Of a DNA stretch of 43,760 nucleotides, positions 1-7,675 are shown piece after piece (within the stretch, counting starts at the first letter, position 1; each line of letters begins with the position of its first letter). The stretch lies in assembly GCF_018881975.1 (NCBI RefSeq), contig NZ_JACVPJ010000016.1, positions 1-43,760 of the forward strand. The letters run 5' to 3'. The notes beneath the pieces are model-generated. The model was not told the origin of the DNA. It searched no databases and worked only from the letters and a program-made list of their open reading frames with translations. The stretch is from Polynucleobacter sp. JS-Safj-400b-B2 (GTDB lineage Bacteria; Pseudomonadota; Gammaproteobacteria; Burkholderiales; Burkholderiaceae). A program made the position numbers and the translations under genes.

Positions 1-125
1 GCAAAATGCATTTCAGAGGAAGGTGCAAAAGCGGTCACGCTGATTCTGAAACAGGTGGTCACGCTCACTCTGAAATGACCGGTCATTTGCCTGAAATGGG
101 TGGTCACGCTGGTCTGAAATACGCA
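1..125. mobile_element. End of an IS21-family-like insertion sequence (partial)
   Basis: Four spaced copies of a motif GGTCAY..CTGAAA occur in direct orientation, starting near 33, 57, 81 and 102. The last runs into ..GAAATACGCA, ending at 125. IS21-family elements are known for several internal repeats of the terminal sequence at each end and for termini of the form TG...CA. Read from outside on the minus strand, this end starts TGCGTATTTCAG and fits. No transposase (istA) or helper ATPase (istB) coding sequence lies inside the window, so the family call rests on end structure alone. The plus-strand open frame across 6-272 is just the repeats read through and is not a gene. The element lies to the left of 125. 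Confidence 0.55.
33..120 (+). repeat. Four direct repeats of the IS terminal motif
   Basis: Copies lie at about 33-51, 57-76, 81-97 and 102-120. Each starts GGTCA and ends CTGAAA. Copies one, two and four share GGTCACGCT, whereas copy three has GGTCATTTG. Start-to-start spacing is about 21-24 bases. In IS21-type elements such iterated sites near the tips are thought to bind the transposase; that role is inferred here. Confidence 0.6.
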
Positions 126-229
126 GACTTATCGATAATTTGCAGCAATTCAGGGCTTGCTGGCGCTAATGATTGCGCTGCTGCGACGCCTGAAAACAAC
201 ATCAGACTAAGAGAAAGAAACTTTTTCAT
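104..229 (-). pseudogene. 5' fragment of a secreted-protein gene, cut by the IS end
   Basis: An ATG at 229 is preceded by a good ribosome-binding site (AGAGGG, about 7 bases upstream). It opens a frame beginning MKKFLSLSLMLFSGVAAAQS, a textbook Sec signal peptide with a probable cleavage after AAA or AAAQ. About 15 mature residues follow (LAPASPELLQIIDKS). The frame then enters the IS end at 125 and stops at a TGA at 104-106. Only 41 codons remain, so the protein cannot be functional. I do not recognise the family from so short a piece. The intact gene would have continued leftwards beyond the IS. The promoter and ribosome-binding site look undamaged, so the fragment may still be transcribed. 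Confidence 0.65.
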
Positions 230-349
230 AAAACCCTCTTTGTATTATTTTTTACTTGGAACACCGTTTTAAATGCTTCTATACGCATTTATGCATATTT
301 ACGTAGTGTGAGCCCAAGTTAGCCTAAACTTAATACTGAGAAACCCCTA

Positions 350-377
350 TTGTTGATGGTGTTATCCCCTTTAATAT
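350..377 (+). promoter_or_regulatory. Candidate promoter of the HiPIP gene
   Basis: TTGTTG (350-355), a 16-base gap and TAATAT (372-377) resemble a sigma-70 promoter about 50 bases ahead of the HiPIP start. The ribosome-binding site GGAG (421-424) sits five bases before the ATG. The rest of 230-429 shows no gene. Confidence 0.35.
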
Positions 378-429
378 CGCTAATAGCTAGTTTTTTAAGC
401 TTTTTATTCATCCAAACACTGGAGTATTT

Positions 430-738
430 ATGAAAAATAGTCGTCGCCAATTTATGATTTTGTCTGCTGCTGGTGCCTGTACTTTGGCATTGAACGGTAA
501 AGTTCAAGCTCAAGCAATGGTTGCAGAAACTGATCCACAAGCTGCTGCATTAGGTTACAAAGCAAATGCAACTACAGTAGATAAAGCTAAGTACGCTAAA
601 TACGCCGCTGGTCAAGAGTGCGATAACTGCGCCTTGTTCCAAGGTAAAGTTGGCGCCGCTGCTGGTGGTTGCTCATTGTTTGCTGGTAAGCAAGTTTCTG
701 GTAAAGGCTGGTGTTCTGCTTACGCTAAGAAAGCGTAA
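430..738 (+). CDS. High-potential iron-sulfur protein (HiPIP)
   Basis: HiPIPs are small periplasmic [4Fe-4S] electron carriers that shuttle electrons to terminal oxidases or other reductases. The 102-residue product has an N-terminal twin-arginine-type export signal (SRRQFM at residues 4-9, then a hydrophobic stretch ending about AQA). A mature domain of about 73 residues follows. Four cysteines in that domain, Cys64, Cys67, Cys81 and Cys95, give the C-X2-C-X13-C-X13-C pattern expected for cluster ligation. An extra Cys17 is in the leader. Tat export fits a protein folded around its cluster in the cytoplasm. The ATG at 430 follows GGAG at a five-base gap. The gene stands alone and converges on an Fnr-like regulator gene with a shared terminator. 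Its electron donor cannot be told from the context. Confidence 0.9.
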   Translation: MKNSRRQFMILSAAGACTLALNGKVQAQAMVAETDPQAAALGYKANATTVDKAKYAKYAAGQECDNCALFQGKVGAAAGGCSLFAGKQVSGKGWCSAYAKKA

Positions 739-753
739 TTAAGTACTTCAAAT

Positions 754-782
754 AAAAAAGACTGCTTCGGCAGTCTTTTTTA
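754..782. terminator. Bidirectional intrinsic terminator between HiPIP and Fnr-like gene
   Basis: The stem AAAAAAGACTGC / GCAGTCTTTTTT closes a TTCG tetraloop. It is flanked by A on one side and T on the other, so it can serve both convergent genes. Confidence 0.9.
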
Positions 783-796
783 TTTGTATTCAGCAA

Positions 797-1513
797 TCAA
801 GAGCCTTCTTGTGAAAACTTTTTCAAACGGTTCATACTTGGCACCTGAATACTCAGCCTACTAATATTGGAAATTAGCCCTTGCTCAGCCATAGACGCAA
901 GCGCCCTGCTAATAGTCTCAAACTTCACATCCATCATTAAGCCCATGTCCTCTCTTTTAAAGAGTGGTGCAACTGCCATATCGCCAGAAACTTTAGCAAT
1001 TCGCAAGAAAAATCTAGCCAAACGAATTTCAATTCTTCCGGTATTAATTTCAGAAAACCAAGATTCTGATTGAGCCAGTGCCTCACCCCATTTCTTCACA
1101 ATCTGCCTATGCAAGCGTGGCGACTCTTCTCCCAAACTAGAAATAATGGCTTTGGGTATGCGGCATAAATGGATGTTTGATAAAGCAGTGGCTGAATGAG
1201 CATAACTCTTACCCAACAAAGCCTCCATTCCGAATAAATCACCCGGCATTACTAATCGGACTATTCTAGTAGAGCCATCGGAATTGATATGTAATAGCTT
1301 TATATAGCCTTCACGCAAGGTAAATAAATGCTCAGCAGAATCTCCCTGTGTGTAAATCCCTGTGTTTGCTTCATATCGTAGATCATCGATTGGCGAATGA
1401 ATCTTGGAAAAATCTTCTTCATTTAATTCGGCAAAGAGTGCGGAGCTCCGGATGGAACAAGCATTACAGTCACTATTACCCTGCCATGCGCTTTTTATTT
1501 CAATAGTCTTCAT
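797..1513 (-). CDS. Crp/Fnr-family transcriptional regulator
   Basis: A 238-residue protein with an N-terminal cyclic-nucleotide-binding-type beta barrel (about residues 25-130) and a C-terminal winged helix. The recognition helix carries ETISR, the E-xx-SR signature of regulators that bind TTGAT-type half sites. The N-terminus has CNAC (Cys16, Cys19) and a central Cys117 in HLCRIP at the place of E. coli Fnr Cys122. The remaining N-terminal ligand is missing: the position where relatives have Cys reads Phe in SSALF. Oxygen sensing by a normal four-cysteine cluster is therefore doubtful. I chose the ATG at 1513, which starts MKTIEIK and lies 10 bases after the preceding methyltransferase stop. 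A longer TTG start at 1537 would overlap that gene. Regulated genes are unknown; the neighbouring HiPIP is a candidate. Confidence 0.8.
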   Translation of the reverse strand: MKTIEIKSAWQGNSDCNACSIRSSALFAELNEEDFSKIHSPIDDLRYEANTGIYTQGDSAEHLFTLREGYIKLLHINSDGSTRIVRLVMPGDLFGMEALLGKSYAHSATALSNIHLCRIPKAIISSLGEESPRLHRQIVKKWGEALAQSESWFSEINTGRIEIRLARFFLRIAKVSGDMAVAPLFKREDMGLMMDVKFETISRALASMAEQGLISNISRLSIQVPSMNRLKKFSQEGS

Positions 1514-1523
1514 AGGAAAGTCA

Positions 1524-2141
1524 TCACTTCTTAGCAACCAATCCCAATATTGCAGACATGCCAGTGTGGCGCGGGCCCTCAGAAAGCTCTTTCTCGTAAC
1601 TTACAAGCTCAAGTATTTCAAAGTCTTTGGCAAGATCTCTAATTAACTCTTCTGTGTAGAGATGCTCTATTAATGACGGGCCGCCGGTTTTGTAATCTAG
1701 TTGCTTAGGGGTATAGCCCTGCAGAATAAAGAGGCCGCCCGGCTTTATCGCCTTGTACGCTTGCTGGAATATTCTGGCGCGCATTGCTGGATCAGCGAAC
1801 TGTATGAAGATACCAATCACTGCGTCATAAGTATTTTCAGGCCAAGCATAGCTATCAGTATCAGAAAATGAATACTCGACCTCGACTTGATTATCTTTAG
1901 CAAACTGCTTTGCCTTAGCTAGCGCAATATCTGATGCATCAAAACCAACCACTTGCATGCCCTGCCTGGCAAGCCAAACACCATTTCGTCCTTCGCCATC
2001 AGCAATGCACAGCACTTTATCTTGCGGCTTTAGGTATTGTATTGTCTTCTCAACCAGATATTCATTGGGCTCTTTGCCAAAAATGAACTCCGCTTTATCA
2101 AAACGTTCATTCCAAAATTGCGTAGCATCAGAAAAACCCAT
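1524..2141 (-). CDS. Class I SAM-dependent methyltransferase (TehB-like)
   Basis: A 205-residue protein with a Rossmann-type methyltransferase fold. The SAM-binding motif I appears as VLCIADGEGRNGVWLA, followed by the acidic end of strand two in VVGFDAS. The opening FWNERFDKAEFIFGKEPNEY resembles small TehB/thiopurine-methyltransferase-like proteins, often annotated as tellurite-resistance-like. The true substrate cannot be told. The ATG at 2141 (MGFSDATQ) is chosen over a GTG at 2192, because the longer frame would overlap the end of metZ and the ATG has an AAGATAAG purine tract just upstream. It lies between metZ and the Fnr-like gene and is probably cotranscribed with them. Confidence 0.75.
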   Translation of the reverse strand: MGFSDATQFWNERFDKAEFIFGKEPNEYLVEKTIQYLKPQDKVLCIADGEGRNGVWLARQGMQVVGFDASDIALAKAKQFAKDNQVEVEYSFSDTDSYAWPENTYDAVIGIFIQFADPAMRARIFQQAYKAIKPGGLFILQGYTPKQLDYKTGGPSLIEHLYTEELIRDLAKDFEILELVSYEKELSEGPRHTGMSAILGLVAKK

Positions 2142-2163
2142 GGGCTTATCTTGATGAACTTGA

Positions 2164-3372
2164 TTATTTTTTGAGTCCACCAACAAGATCACTCTTTAAG
2201 TCGTTGATGTTTTCAAGGCCAACAGCAATACGCACCAAGCCATCCGAAATACCTGCAGCTTTACGAGCCTCAGGCGTTACACGGCAATGCGTTGTTGTAG
2301 CTGGGTGAGTAATAGTCGTGCGGGTATCACCCAAGTTTGCAGTAATCGAGCAAAGCTTAGTTTGGTTGATAAGTTTGAACGCCGCCTTCTTGCCACCCTT
2401 CAAGGTGAAAGACACAATCGCCCCACCCTCTTTTTGCTGGCGCATTGCCAACGCATGCTGAGGATGCGATTTCAGGCCAGGATGGTAAACGCGCTCTACT
2501 CCAGATTGCTTTTCAAGCCATTGAGCCAAGGCGAGAGCATTCTGACTCTGCTGCTTCATGCGAAGCTCTAAAGTCTCGAGGCCTTTGAGGAATACCCAGG
2601 CATTAAACGCTGATAGTGTTGGACCTGCGGTACGCACATATGGGAATACTTTGCCCATGATGAAATCTTTGCTGCCTACAATTGCTCCACCCACTACTCG
2701 GCCTTGTCCATCTAAGTACTTAGTGGCCGAATGAATCACAACATCAGCACCAAGCGCCAATGGTTTTTGCAAAGCAGGCGTACAGAAGCAGTTATCCACC
2801 GCGAATAAGGCGCCTGCTTTTTTAGCAATCTTTGAAATCGCCCTGATATCAGCAATCTCAGTTAAAGGATTGGAAGGCGTCTCTAGATAAAAAAGTTTAG
2901 TGTTTGGCTGGACAGCTGCCTGCCATGACTTGGTATCAGCCAAATCTGCATAAGTGGTTGTGATGCCAAAGCGGCCCAAGATATTAGTGAACAACTGAAT
3001 CGTTGCACCAAATACCGAGCGCGAACAAACCACGTGATCACCTGCTTGTAAATGCGCCATCGCCATTGTGAGAATGGCAGACATTCCAGACGCAGTTGCA
3101 ATACAAGCTTCACCGCCCTCTAAAGCAGCCAAGCGATCTTGGAACATGCTTACTGTGGGATTGGTAAAGCGAGAATAAATAAAGCCTTGATCAGCATGCG
3201 CAAAACCATCAGCAGCTAACTCTGCACTATCAAAGCAGAAGCTGGAAGTCAGGAACATCGCTTCTGAATGTTCTTGATATTCAGCTGTGCGACGAGTGCC
3301 GGCGCGGACCGCCAAGGTCTCAAGCGCTAGCTTAGAAAAATCCGGTTTTTTGCGGGTAGTTTTGCTCTTCAT
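2164..3372 (-). CDS. metZ: O-succinylhomoserine sulfhydrylase
   Basis: A PLP enzyme of the Cys/Met-metabolism family that makes homocysteine directly from O-succinylhomoserine and sulfide in methionine synthesis. The 402-residue length fits. The PLP-binding lysine is Lys218 in HSATKYLDGQGR. Other family marks are SRFTNPT (about 67-73), the LETPSNP motif (about 163-169) and DNCFCTP (about 193-199). MetZ is separated from the similar MetB/MetC by the DGQGR(V)VGG context after the lysine, although this split is from family knowledge and was not tested by alignment. It follows purF with a 60-base gap, an arrangement common in betaproteobacteria. The ATG at 3372 has only a weak ribosome-binding site. 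Confidence 0.88.
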   Translation of the reverse strand: MKSKTTRKKPDFSKLALETLAVRAGTRRTAEYQEHSEAMFLTSSFCFDSAELAADGFAHADQGFIYSRFTNPTVSMFQDRLAALEGGEACIATASGMSAILTMAMAHLQAGDHVVCSRSVFGATIQLFTNILGRFGITTTYADLADTKSWQAAVQPNTKLFYLETPSNPLTEIADIRAISKIAKKAGALFAVDNCFCTPALQKPLALGADVVIHSATKYLDGQGRVVGGAIVGSKDFIMGKVFPYVRTAGPTLSAFNAWVFLKGLETLELRMKQQSQNALALAQWLEKQSGVERVYHPGLKSHPQHALAMRQQKEGGAIVSFTLKGGKKAAFKLINQTKLCSITANLGDTRTTITHPATTTHCRVTPEARKAAGISDGLVRIAVGLENINDLKSDLVGGLKK

Positions 3373-3432
3373 GCTGCTATTTTGACACCGAATTACGAAT
3401 TTGCCCCGAGTGAGGCAAATTCCTGTCGATTT

Positions 3433-4971
3433 TTAGTCTTCGGTGGCCAAATGCAAGTGGAGTTGAGAACGAGCAAAGTCGCTTGAATCCTTTTGGCGAT
3501 CTGCTTTAGCAGCCGAGGTATTTCTGGCAGCCTCTAAGGCATCTAGATATGACTCAGTGATATCACCGGTGACATAGAAGCCATCAAAGCAAGAAGCCTC
3601 AAAGTTCTTAATGTCCGGATTAACATCCCTTACTGCCTGCTTCATATCTTCAATGCTTTGATAGATCAGCTGATCGGCACCGATCATCTTATTGATCTCT
3701 TCATCAGTGCGACCATAGGCAACCAATTCGCTACGGGTTGGCATATCAATACCGTAGACGTTCGGAAAGCGCACCGGCGGCGCAGCAGAAGCAAATATCA
3801 CTTTCTTCGCACCAGATTCACGTGCCATCTGGACGATCTCAAAAGAAGTGGTTCCACGCACAATTGAGTCATCCACAATTAATACAGTCTTATCTTTGAA
3901 TTCAATGCGCATGGCATTGAGTTTTTGACGAACAGACTTTTTACGAACAGCCTGCCCCGGCATGATGAAAGTACGACCGATATAACGGTTCTTAAAGAAG
4001 CCTTCACGGTAATCCACGCCCAAGTTCTTTGCTACCTGCATCGCTGCTGGACGGCTGGAGTCTGGAATTGGCATCACGACATCGATCTCAGAGACATCAG
4101 TCTCCTTACGGATCTTTTCGGCCAAGTAATCGCCCATACGCATACGAACGTTGTAGACAGTGACGCCATCAATTGTGGAATCTGGTCTTGCCATGTAAAC
4201 GTATTCAAAAATACAAGGCGTTAATACTGCATTAGGCACACATTGACGAGAATAGAAATTACCATCCAAGTCAATATAGATTGCCTCACCTGGGTTCACA
4301 TCGCGCACGAATGTAAATCCTAGACCTTCAAGTGCTACTGACTCGGAAGCAATCATCCATTCAGGACCTTGAGGCGTATCAATACGACCAATACAAAGAG
4401 GACGGATGCCGTACTGATCACGGAAGGCCAGTAAGCCATAACCCGCAATTAAAGAAACTACTGCATAAGAACCTTTAACGCGATTAGTTACTCCTGTAAC
4501 GGCATTAAACATCGCGCCCTCATCTAGAGCAGCGCTATTAGTTTCTTTTTGAAGCTCATCAGCCAAAACGTTGAGCAACACTTCAGTATCTGAGCTGGTA
4601 TTAATGTGACGGCGGTCACGGTAGGCCATCTCCACACGCAGACTTGGTGCGTTGGTCAAGTTACCGTTATGCGCCAAGATAATTCCGTAAGGTGCACTTA
4701 CATAAAAAGGTTGCGCCTCTTCTTCGCTGCTTGCCGAGCCTGCAGTTGGGTAACGCACTTGGCCAATGCCGGCGCTACCAACTAAGCTTCGCATATTGCG
4801 AGTTCTGAAGACGTCTCTGACTAAGCCATTGGCCTTATGCATCGTGAACGAATTACCATTCATCGTTGCAATGCCTGCTGCATCTTGACCACGATGTTGC
4901 AGAAGCAACAAAGCATCATAGAGAAGTTGATTTACTGGTGAGTGAGAAACAGTTCCGACGACGCCGCACAT
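3433..4971 (-). CDS. purF: Amidophosphoribosyltransferase
   Basis: First committed enzyme of purine synthesis: it transfers the amide nitrogen of glutamine to PRPP, giving phosphoribosylamine. The 512 residues start MCGVVGT with the nucleophile Cys2, exposed after Met removal. An N-terminal class II glutaminase domain spans about 2-230. The phosphoribosyltransferase domain holds the PRPP loop VLIVDDSIVRGTTS at about 363-376. The gene starts four bases after the cvpA stop, in the conserved cvpA-purF pair. A usable AGGA ribosome-binding site lies inside the end of cvpA. No purine riboswitch is visible upstream, and expression probably comes from read-through of the upstream operon. Confidence 0.96.
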   Translation of the reverse strand: MCGVVGTVSHSPVNQLLYDALLLLQHRGQDAAGIATMNGNSFTMHKANGLVRDVFRTRNMRSLVGSAGIGQVRYPTAGSASSEEEAQPFYVSAPYGIILAHNGNLTNAPSLRVEMAYRDRRHINTSSDTEVLLNVLADELQKETNSAALDEGAMFNAVTGVTNRVKGSYAVVSLIAGYGLLAFRDQYGIRPLCIGRIDTPQGPEWMIASESVALEGLGFTFVRDVNPGEAIYIDLDGNFYSRQCVPNAVLTPCIFEYVYMARPDSTIDGVTVYNVRMRMGDYLAEKIRKETDVSEIDVVMPIPDSSRPAAMQVAKNLGVDYREGFFKNRYIGRTFIMPGQAVRKKSVRQKLNAMRIEFKDKTVLIVDDSIVRGTTSFEIVQMARESGAKKVIFASAAPPVRFPNVYGIDMPTRSELVAYGRTDEEINKMIGADQLIYQSIEDMKQAVRDVNPDIKNFEASCFDGFYVTGDITESYLDALEAARNTSAAKADRQKDSSDFARSQLHLHLATED

Positions 4972-4975
4972 ATTT

Positions 4976-5542
4976 CTAGATTCCTATTGTTATTTTAGGA
5001 GTAATGGTAGGGGTAACTTTAGGCATTGCATCACCCAATTGTTTTGCCCAATCGCTTGGCAACCAACCTTTAATTAAACCGGTTGCCATATCAATTGCTG
5101 GTCTGGTAATGGCATTTTTCCAAGCAATGCTTTGTGGGATTGGCGTAAGTGCAGCCAAAGTTGCCAACACTACAACAATCAAGCCGCCACGAATCATGCC
5201 AAATATCAAACCCAAGAAACGGTCAGTCAAACTAAGACCAACCGACAAAATAATTTTTTGCACTACCCCACCAAACAAACCGCAGATGATGAGGGTTAAA
5301 ACAAACAAAATGATGAAGCTCAAACCTAGGCTAAGTAACTCATCTAAATGGAATGTCGACAACCATTCGGTTGAGAGGTAATTGCTGTAGTGATAAGCAA
5401 CCCATGCAGCTGCAAACCAAGAGGCCAATGCAAGCAATTCTTTAAACAAGCCGCGCGATATACCAACCAATGCAGACACCAAGAGCACAACTAGGGTGAA
5501 GTAATCCACCGATGTTAACTTGAGGGTGGACAAGTATTCCAT
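4976..5542 (-). CDS. cvpA: CvpA family inner-membrane protein
   Basis: A 188-residue membrane protein with about four hydrophobic segments (about residues 15-32, 35-50, 66-95 and 104-130). An N-terminal patch YFTLVVLLVSALVGISRGLFKE matches the family, including the conserved G-SRG-FKE core. CvpA was named for colicin V production and is usually found next to purF; its molecular role is not settled and has been linked to envelope homeostasis. The ATG overlaps the stop of the preceding SPOR gene by one base (TAATG), which suggests translational coupling. Confidence 0.88.
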   Translation of the reverse strand: MEYLSTLKLTSVDYFTLVVLLVSALVGISRGLFKELLALASWFAAAWVAYHYSNYLSTEWLSTFHLDELLSLGLSFIILFVLTLIICGLFGGVVQKIILSVGLSLTDRFLGLIFGMIRGGLIVVVLATLAALTPIPQSIAWKNAITRPAIDMATGLIKGWLPSDWAKQLGDAMPKVTPTITPKITIGI

Positions 5543-6342
5543 TACTGCTTACCAGACTCGACGAGTCTTGGAGTAAGACCCATCGCCTTAATTTTCTTTT
5601 CGGCCGCTTCTGCGACATCTTTATCGGTAAAGGGTCCTGCGCGCACAAGGAATATCTTGCCACCATCAGCGCCCGTCTTATTCAAGGTATAGCTAGGAAT
5701 GTTTTGATTTTTGAGTTTTGCGGACAGTGCCTTTACATTCGCCTCAGATGCAAAAGCGCCAATCTGAATAACGTATTTACCTGAACCATTCGAAGTGGCA
5801 GGTTTAGTAACGTCATCCGACTTTGGCTTAGGCTCTGGTTTAGAGGCACTTGCAGCAACGACTTCTTCACCAGCCGCCAATCCCAATGTTGCAGATTTAT
5901 TTGTAGCAGGTGGTGTTGGCTTAACTTCAGGCTTAGGCTCTGCCTTAGTTTCTGGGTTAGGTGCAACTGCAGCTTTAGGAGTTTCTTTAGCAGGCTCAAC
6001 AGAGGTCTCTGCTTTTGTTTTTTCCTCCGGATTGATTTCAGTCCCTGGAATTGGCAAGCTCGTCACAATGTTGACTGCAATGTCGTTAGGCGACATCTTT
6101 GGTTTGCTATCCAAAATACGGGGTAAGCCGACAACAGCTATCAAGACTAAGACAGCTGCGCCGATAAGGCGATGACGCGCTCTTTGTTGCTCAGGATCTT
6201 CGGTGAGGGCAAGCTCTTCAGCTTCTGCTGCACGCTGAAAACTTCGTGGGGCCGCTCTTTTTGCGGTGCGGCTGCCCCTTGGACCTAATTCAAGGTCATC
6301 AGACTGGGTTTTTCGCTTAAAAAAGCTTGGTAAACGAATCAT
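5542..6342 (-). CDS. SPOR-domain membrane protein (DedD-like)
   Basis: A 266-residue protein with a charged cytoplasmic N-terminus, one transmembrane segment (LIGAAVLVLIAVVGLPRIL, about 60-78) and a long low-complexity periplasmic linker rich in Pro, Lys, Glu and Ala (about 100-185). A C-terminal SPOR domain begins at KYVIQIGAFAS (about 189) and ends near RLVESG. SPOR domains bind denuded glycan strands of septal peptidoglycan, so the protein probably acts at the division site, as DedD does in E. coli. It sits between folC and cvpA, the same context as dedD in E. coli (folC-dedD-cvpA-purF). The antisense open frame across the linker is a composition artefact. Confidence 0.85.
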   Translation of the reverse strand: MIRLPSFFKRKTQSDDLELGPRGSRTAKRAAPRSFQRAAEAEELALTEDPEQQRARHRLIGAAVLVLIAVVGLPRILDSKPKMSPNDIAVNIVTSLPIPGTEINPEEKTKAETSVEPAKETPKAAVAPNPETKAEPKPEVKPTPPATNKSATLGLAAGEEVVAASASKPEPKPKSDDVTKPATSNGSGKYVIQIGAFASEANVKALSAKLKNQNIPSYTLNKTGADGGKIFLVRAGPFTDKDVAEAAEKKIKAMGLTPRLVESGKQ

Positions 6343-6345
6343 GGA

Positions 6346-7671
6346 TCAGTGGGCCTGGTTGTTTCGGTAAGTCATTACACCTGCAACAGTAAAGAAGGAT
6401 CCGAAGATGACGATTCTATCACCCTCACCCGCCAAAGATAGCGCTTTTTGATACGCTAAAGCAGGTTCTGGGAAGCATTCAATACCCCCATCTGCCCCAT
6501 TTTTAGGCTTTACGCCCATAGTTTCAAGCTTCTCGGCCAAGACCTTGGCGCTGGCAGCCCTGGGAGTCGGTAAATCTGTGCAAAACCAGAAATCCACGAT
6601 GTTTAAGAGGGGTTTAATCACCCCCTCAATATCCTTGTCAGCCATAGCCCCAAAAATGGCATAGGTATAGGGGTGATAACCCATCTTGTCGAGCCCTTGA
6701 GCCAAAGTAGCAGCGGCATGGGGATTGTGGGCAACATCCAGAACAATAGTAGGTTGACCGGGCAAGACCTGGAAACGGCCTGGCAACTCTACTAAAGCAA
6801 AGCCATTACGAATATCTTGGGCGCTGACTGGGAGACGCTGGTGCAAAGCCATTAAGGCAGCAATGACTGCAGACGCATTCAGAATCTGATTAGCGCCACG
6901 CAACGCTGGGTATCCAAGCCCACTAAAGCGTTTTTTGCGCCCTGCCCAACCCCATTGCTGCTTATCACCCTGGAAGTTGTAATCACGCCCTTGCAGCCAG
7001 AGATCACAGCCAAGTTTTTCAGCATGATCAATCAGTGATTTTGGTGGCACAGGATCGCCGCAAACAGCAATATGTCCGGGACGGAAAATGCCTGCCTTTT
7101 CTAAACCAATTGCTTCGCGTGTATCGCCCAAGAAATCTGCATGATCAATATCGATACTAGTCACAATGGCGCAGTCTGCATCCACGATGTTGACAGCATC
7201 AAGACGTCCGCCCATTCCAACCTCTAATACAACCGCATCTAAATTTGATTTAGAAAATAAATGCATGATAGCTAAGGTGGTGAACTCAAAATACGTCAAG
7301 GTGGGCGCATCCACCAAGCTCACACGTGCTTTTTCTACGGCAGCAAAATGTTCAAGCAAGATGGCGTCATTCACATCCTGACCATTGACACGAGCGCGCT
7401 CATTAAATGTAAGTAGATGTGGAGAGGTATGGCAACCGACGCGATAGCCCGATGCTAAAAGAATGCTTTCCAGAAAAGCGCAGGTAGATCCTTTACCGTT
7501 TGTACCTGCAACAGTTATCACTGGGCAGTCAAAATGTAAATCTAGCGCGGCCTTAACTCGATTAATGCGCTCAAGCCCCATATCGATACCGACAGGATGA
7601 GCAGTTTCGAGGTGGCTAAGCCAAGCCTCTAGGCTGGAAAACAATAAGGGGGCTTGGTGTGCTGAGCTCAA
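6346..7671 (-). CDS. folC: Bifunctional folylpolyglutamate synthase / dihydrofolate synthase
   Basis: Joins dihydropteroate to glutamate and then extends the glutamate tail of folates. The 441 residues contain the Mur-ligase-type P-loop AGTNGKGST (about 55-63), the VGMGGRLDAVN segment and a C-terminal ligase domain with VLDVAHNPHA. The only start that gives the full N-terminus is a TTG at 7671, five bases after the accD stop. No clear ribosome-binding site precedes it, so translation may depend on coupling to accD. The next in-frame Met is at residue 31, inside conserved sequence. Adjacent to accD and the SPOR gene as in many proteobacteria. Confidence 0.92.
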   Translation of the reverse strand: MSSAHQAPLLFSSLEAWLSHLETAHPVGIDMGLERINRVKAALDLHFDCPVITVAGTNGKGSTCAFLESILLASGYRVGCHTSPHLLTFNERARVNGQDVNDAILLEHFAAVEKARVSLVDAPTLTYFEFTTLAIMHLFSKSNLDAVVLEVGMGGRLDAVNIVDADCAIVTSIDIDHADFLGDTREAIGLEKAGIFRPGHIAVCGDPVPPKSLIDHAEKLGCDLWLQGRDYNFQGDKQQWGWAGRKKRFSGLGYPALRGANQILNASAVIAALMALHQRLPVSAQDIRNGFALVELPGRFQVLPGQPTIVLDVAHNPHAAATLAQGLDKMGYHPYTYAIFGAMADKDIEGVIKPLLNIVDFWFCTDLPTPRAASAKVLAEKLETMGVKPKNGADGGIECFPEPALAYQKALSLAGEGDRIVIFGSFFTVAGVMTYRNNQAH

Positions 7672-7675
7672 GCGC

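Noticed and set aside
6..272. Plus-strand open frame of 88 codons at the left edge
   Set aside because: It is the IS terminal repeats read through and then the antisense of the broken signal-peptide gene; it has no ribosome-binding site or family signature.
350..366. Fnr box before the HiPIP gene
   Set aside because: TTGAT at 353-357 is only a half site; the second half reads TTATC rather than ATCAA.
5004..6175. Two plus-strand open frames opposite cvpA and the SPOR gene
   Set aside because: Antisense to a hydrophobic protein and to a Pro/Lys-rich linker, both prone to give spurious frames.
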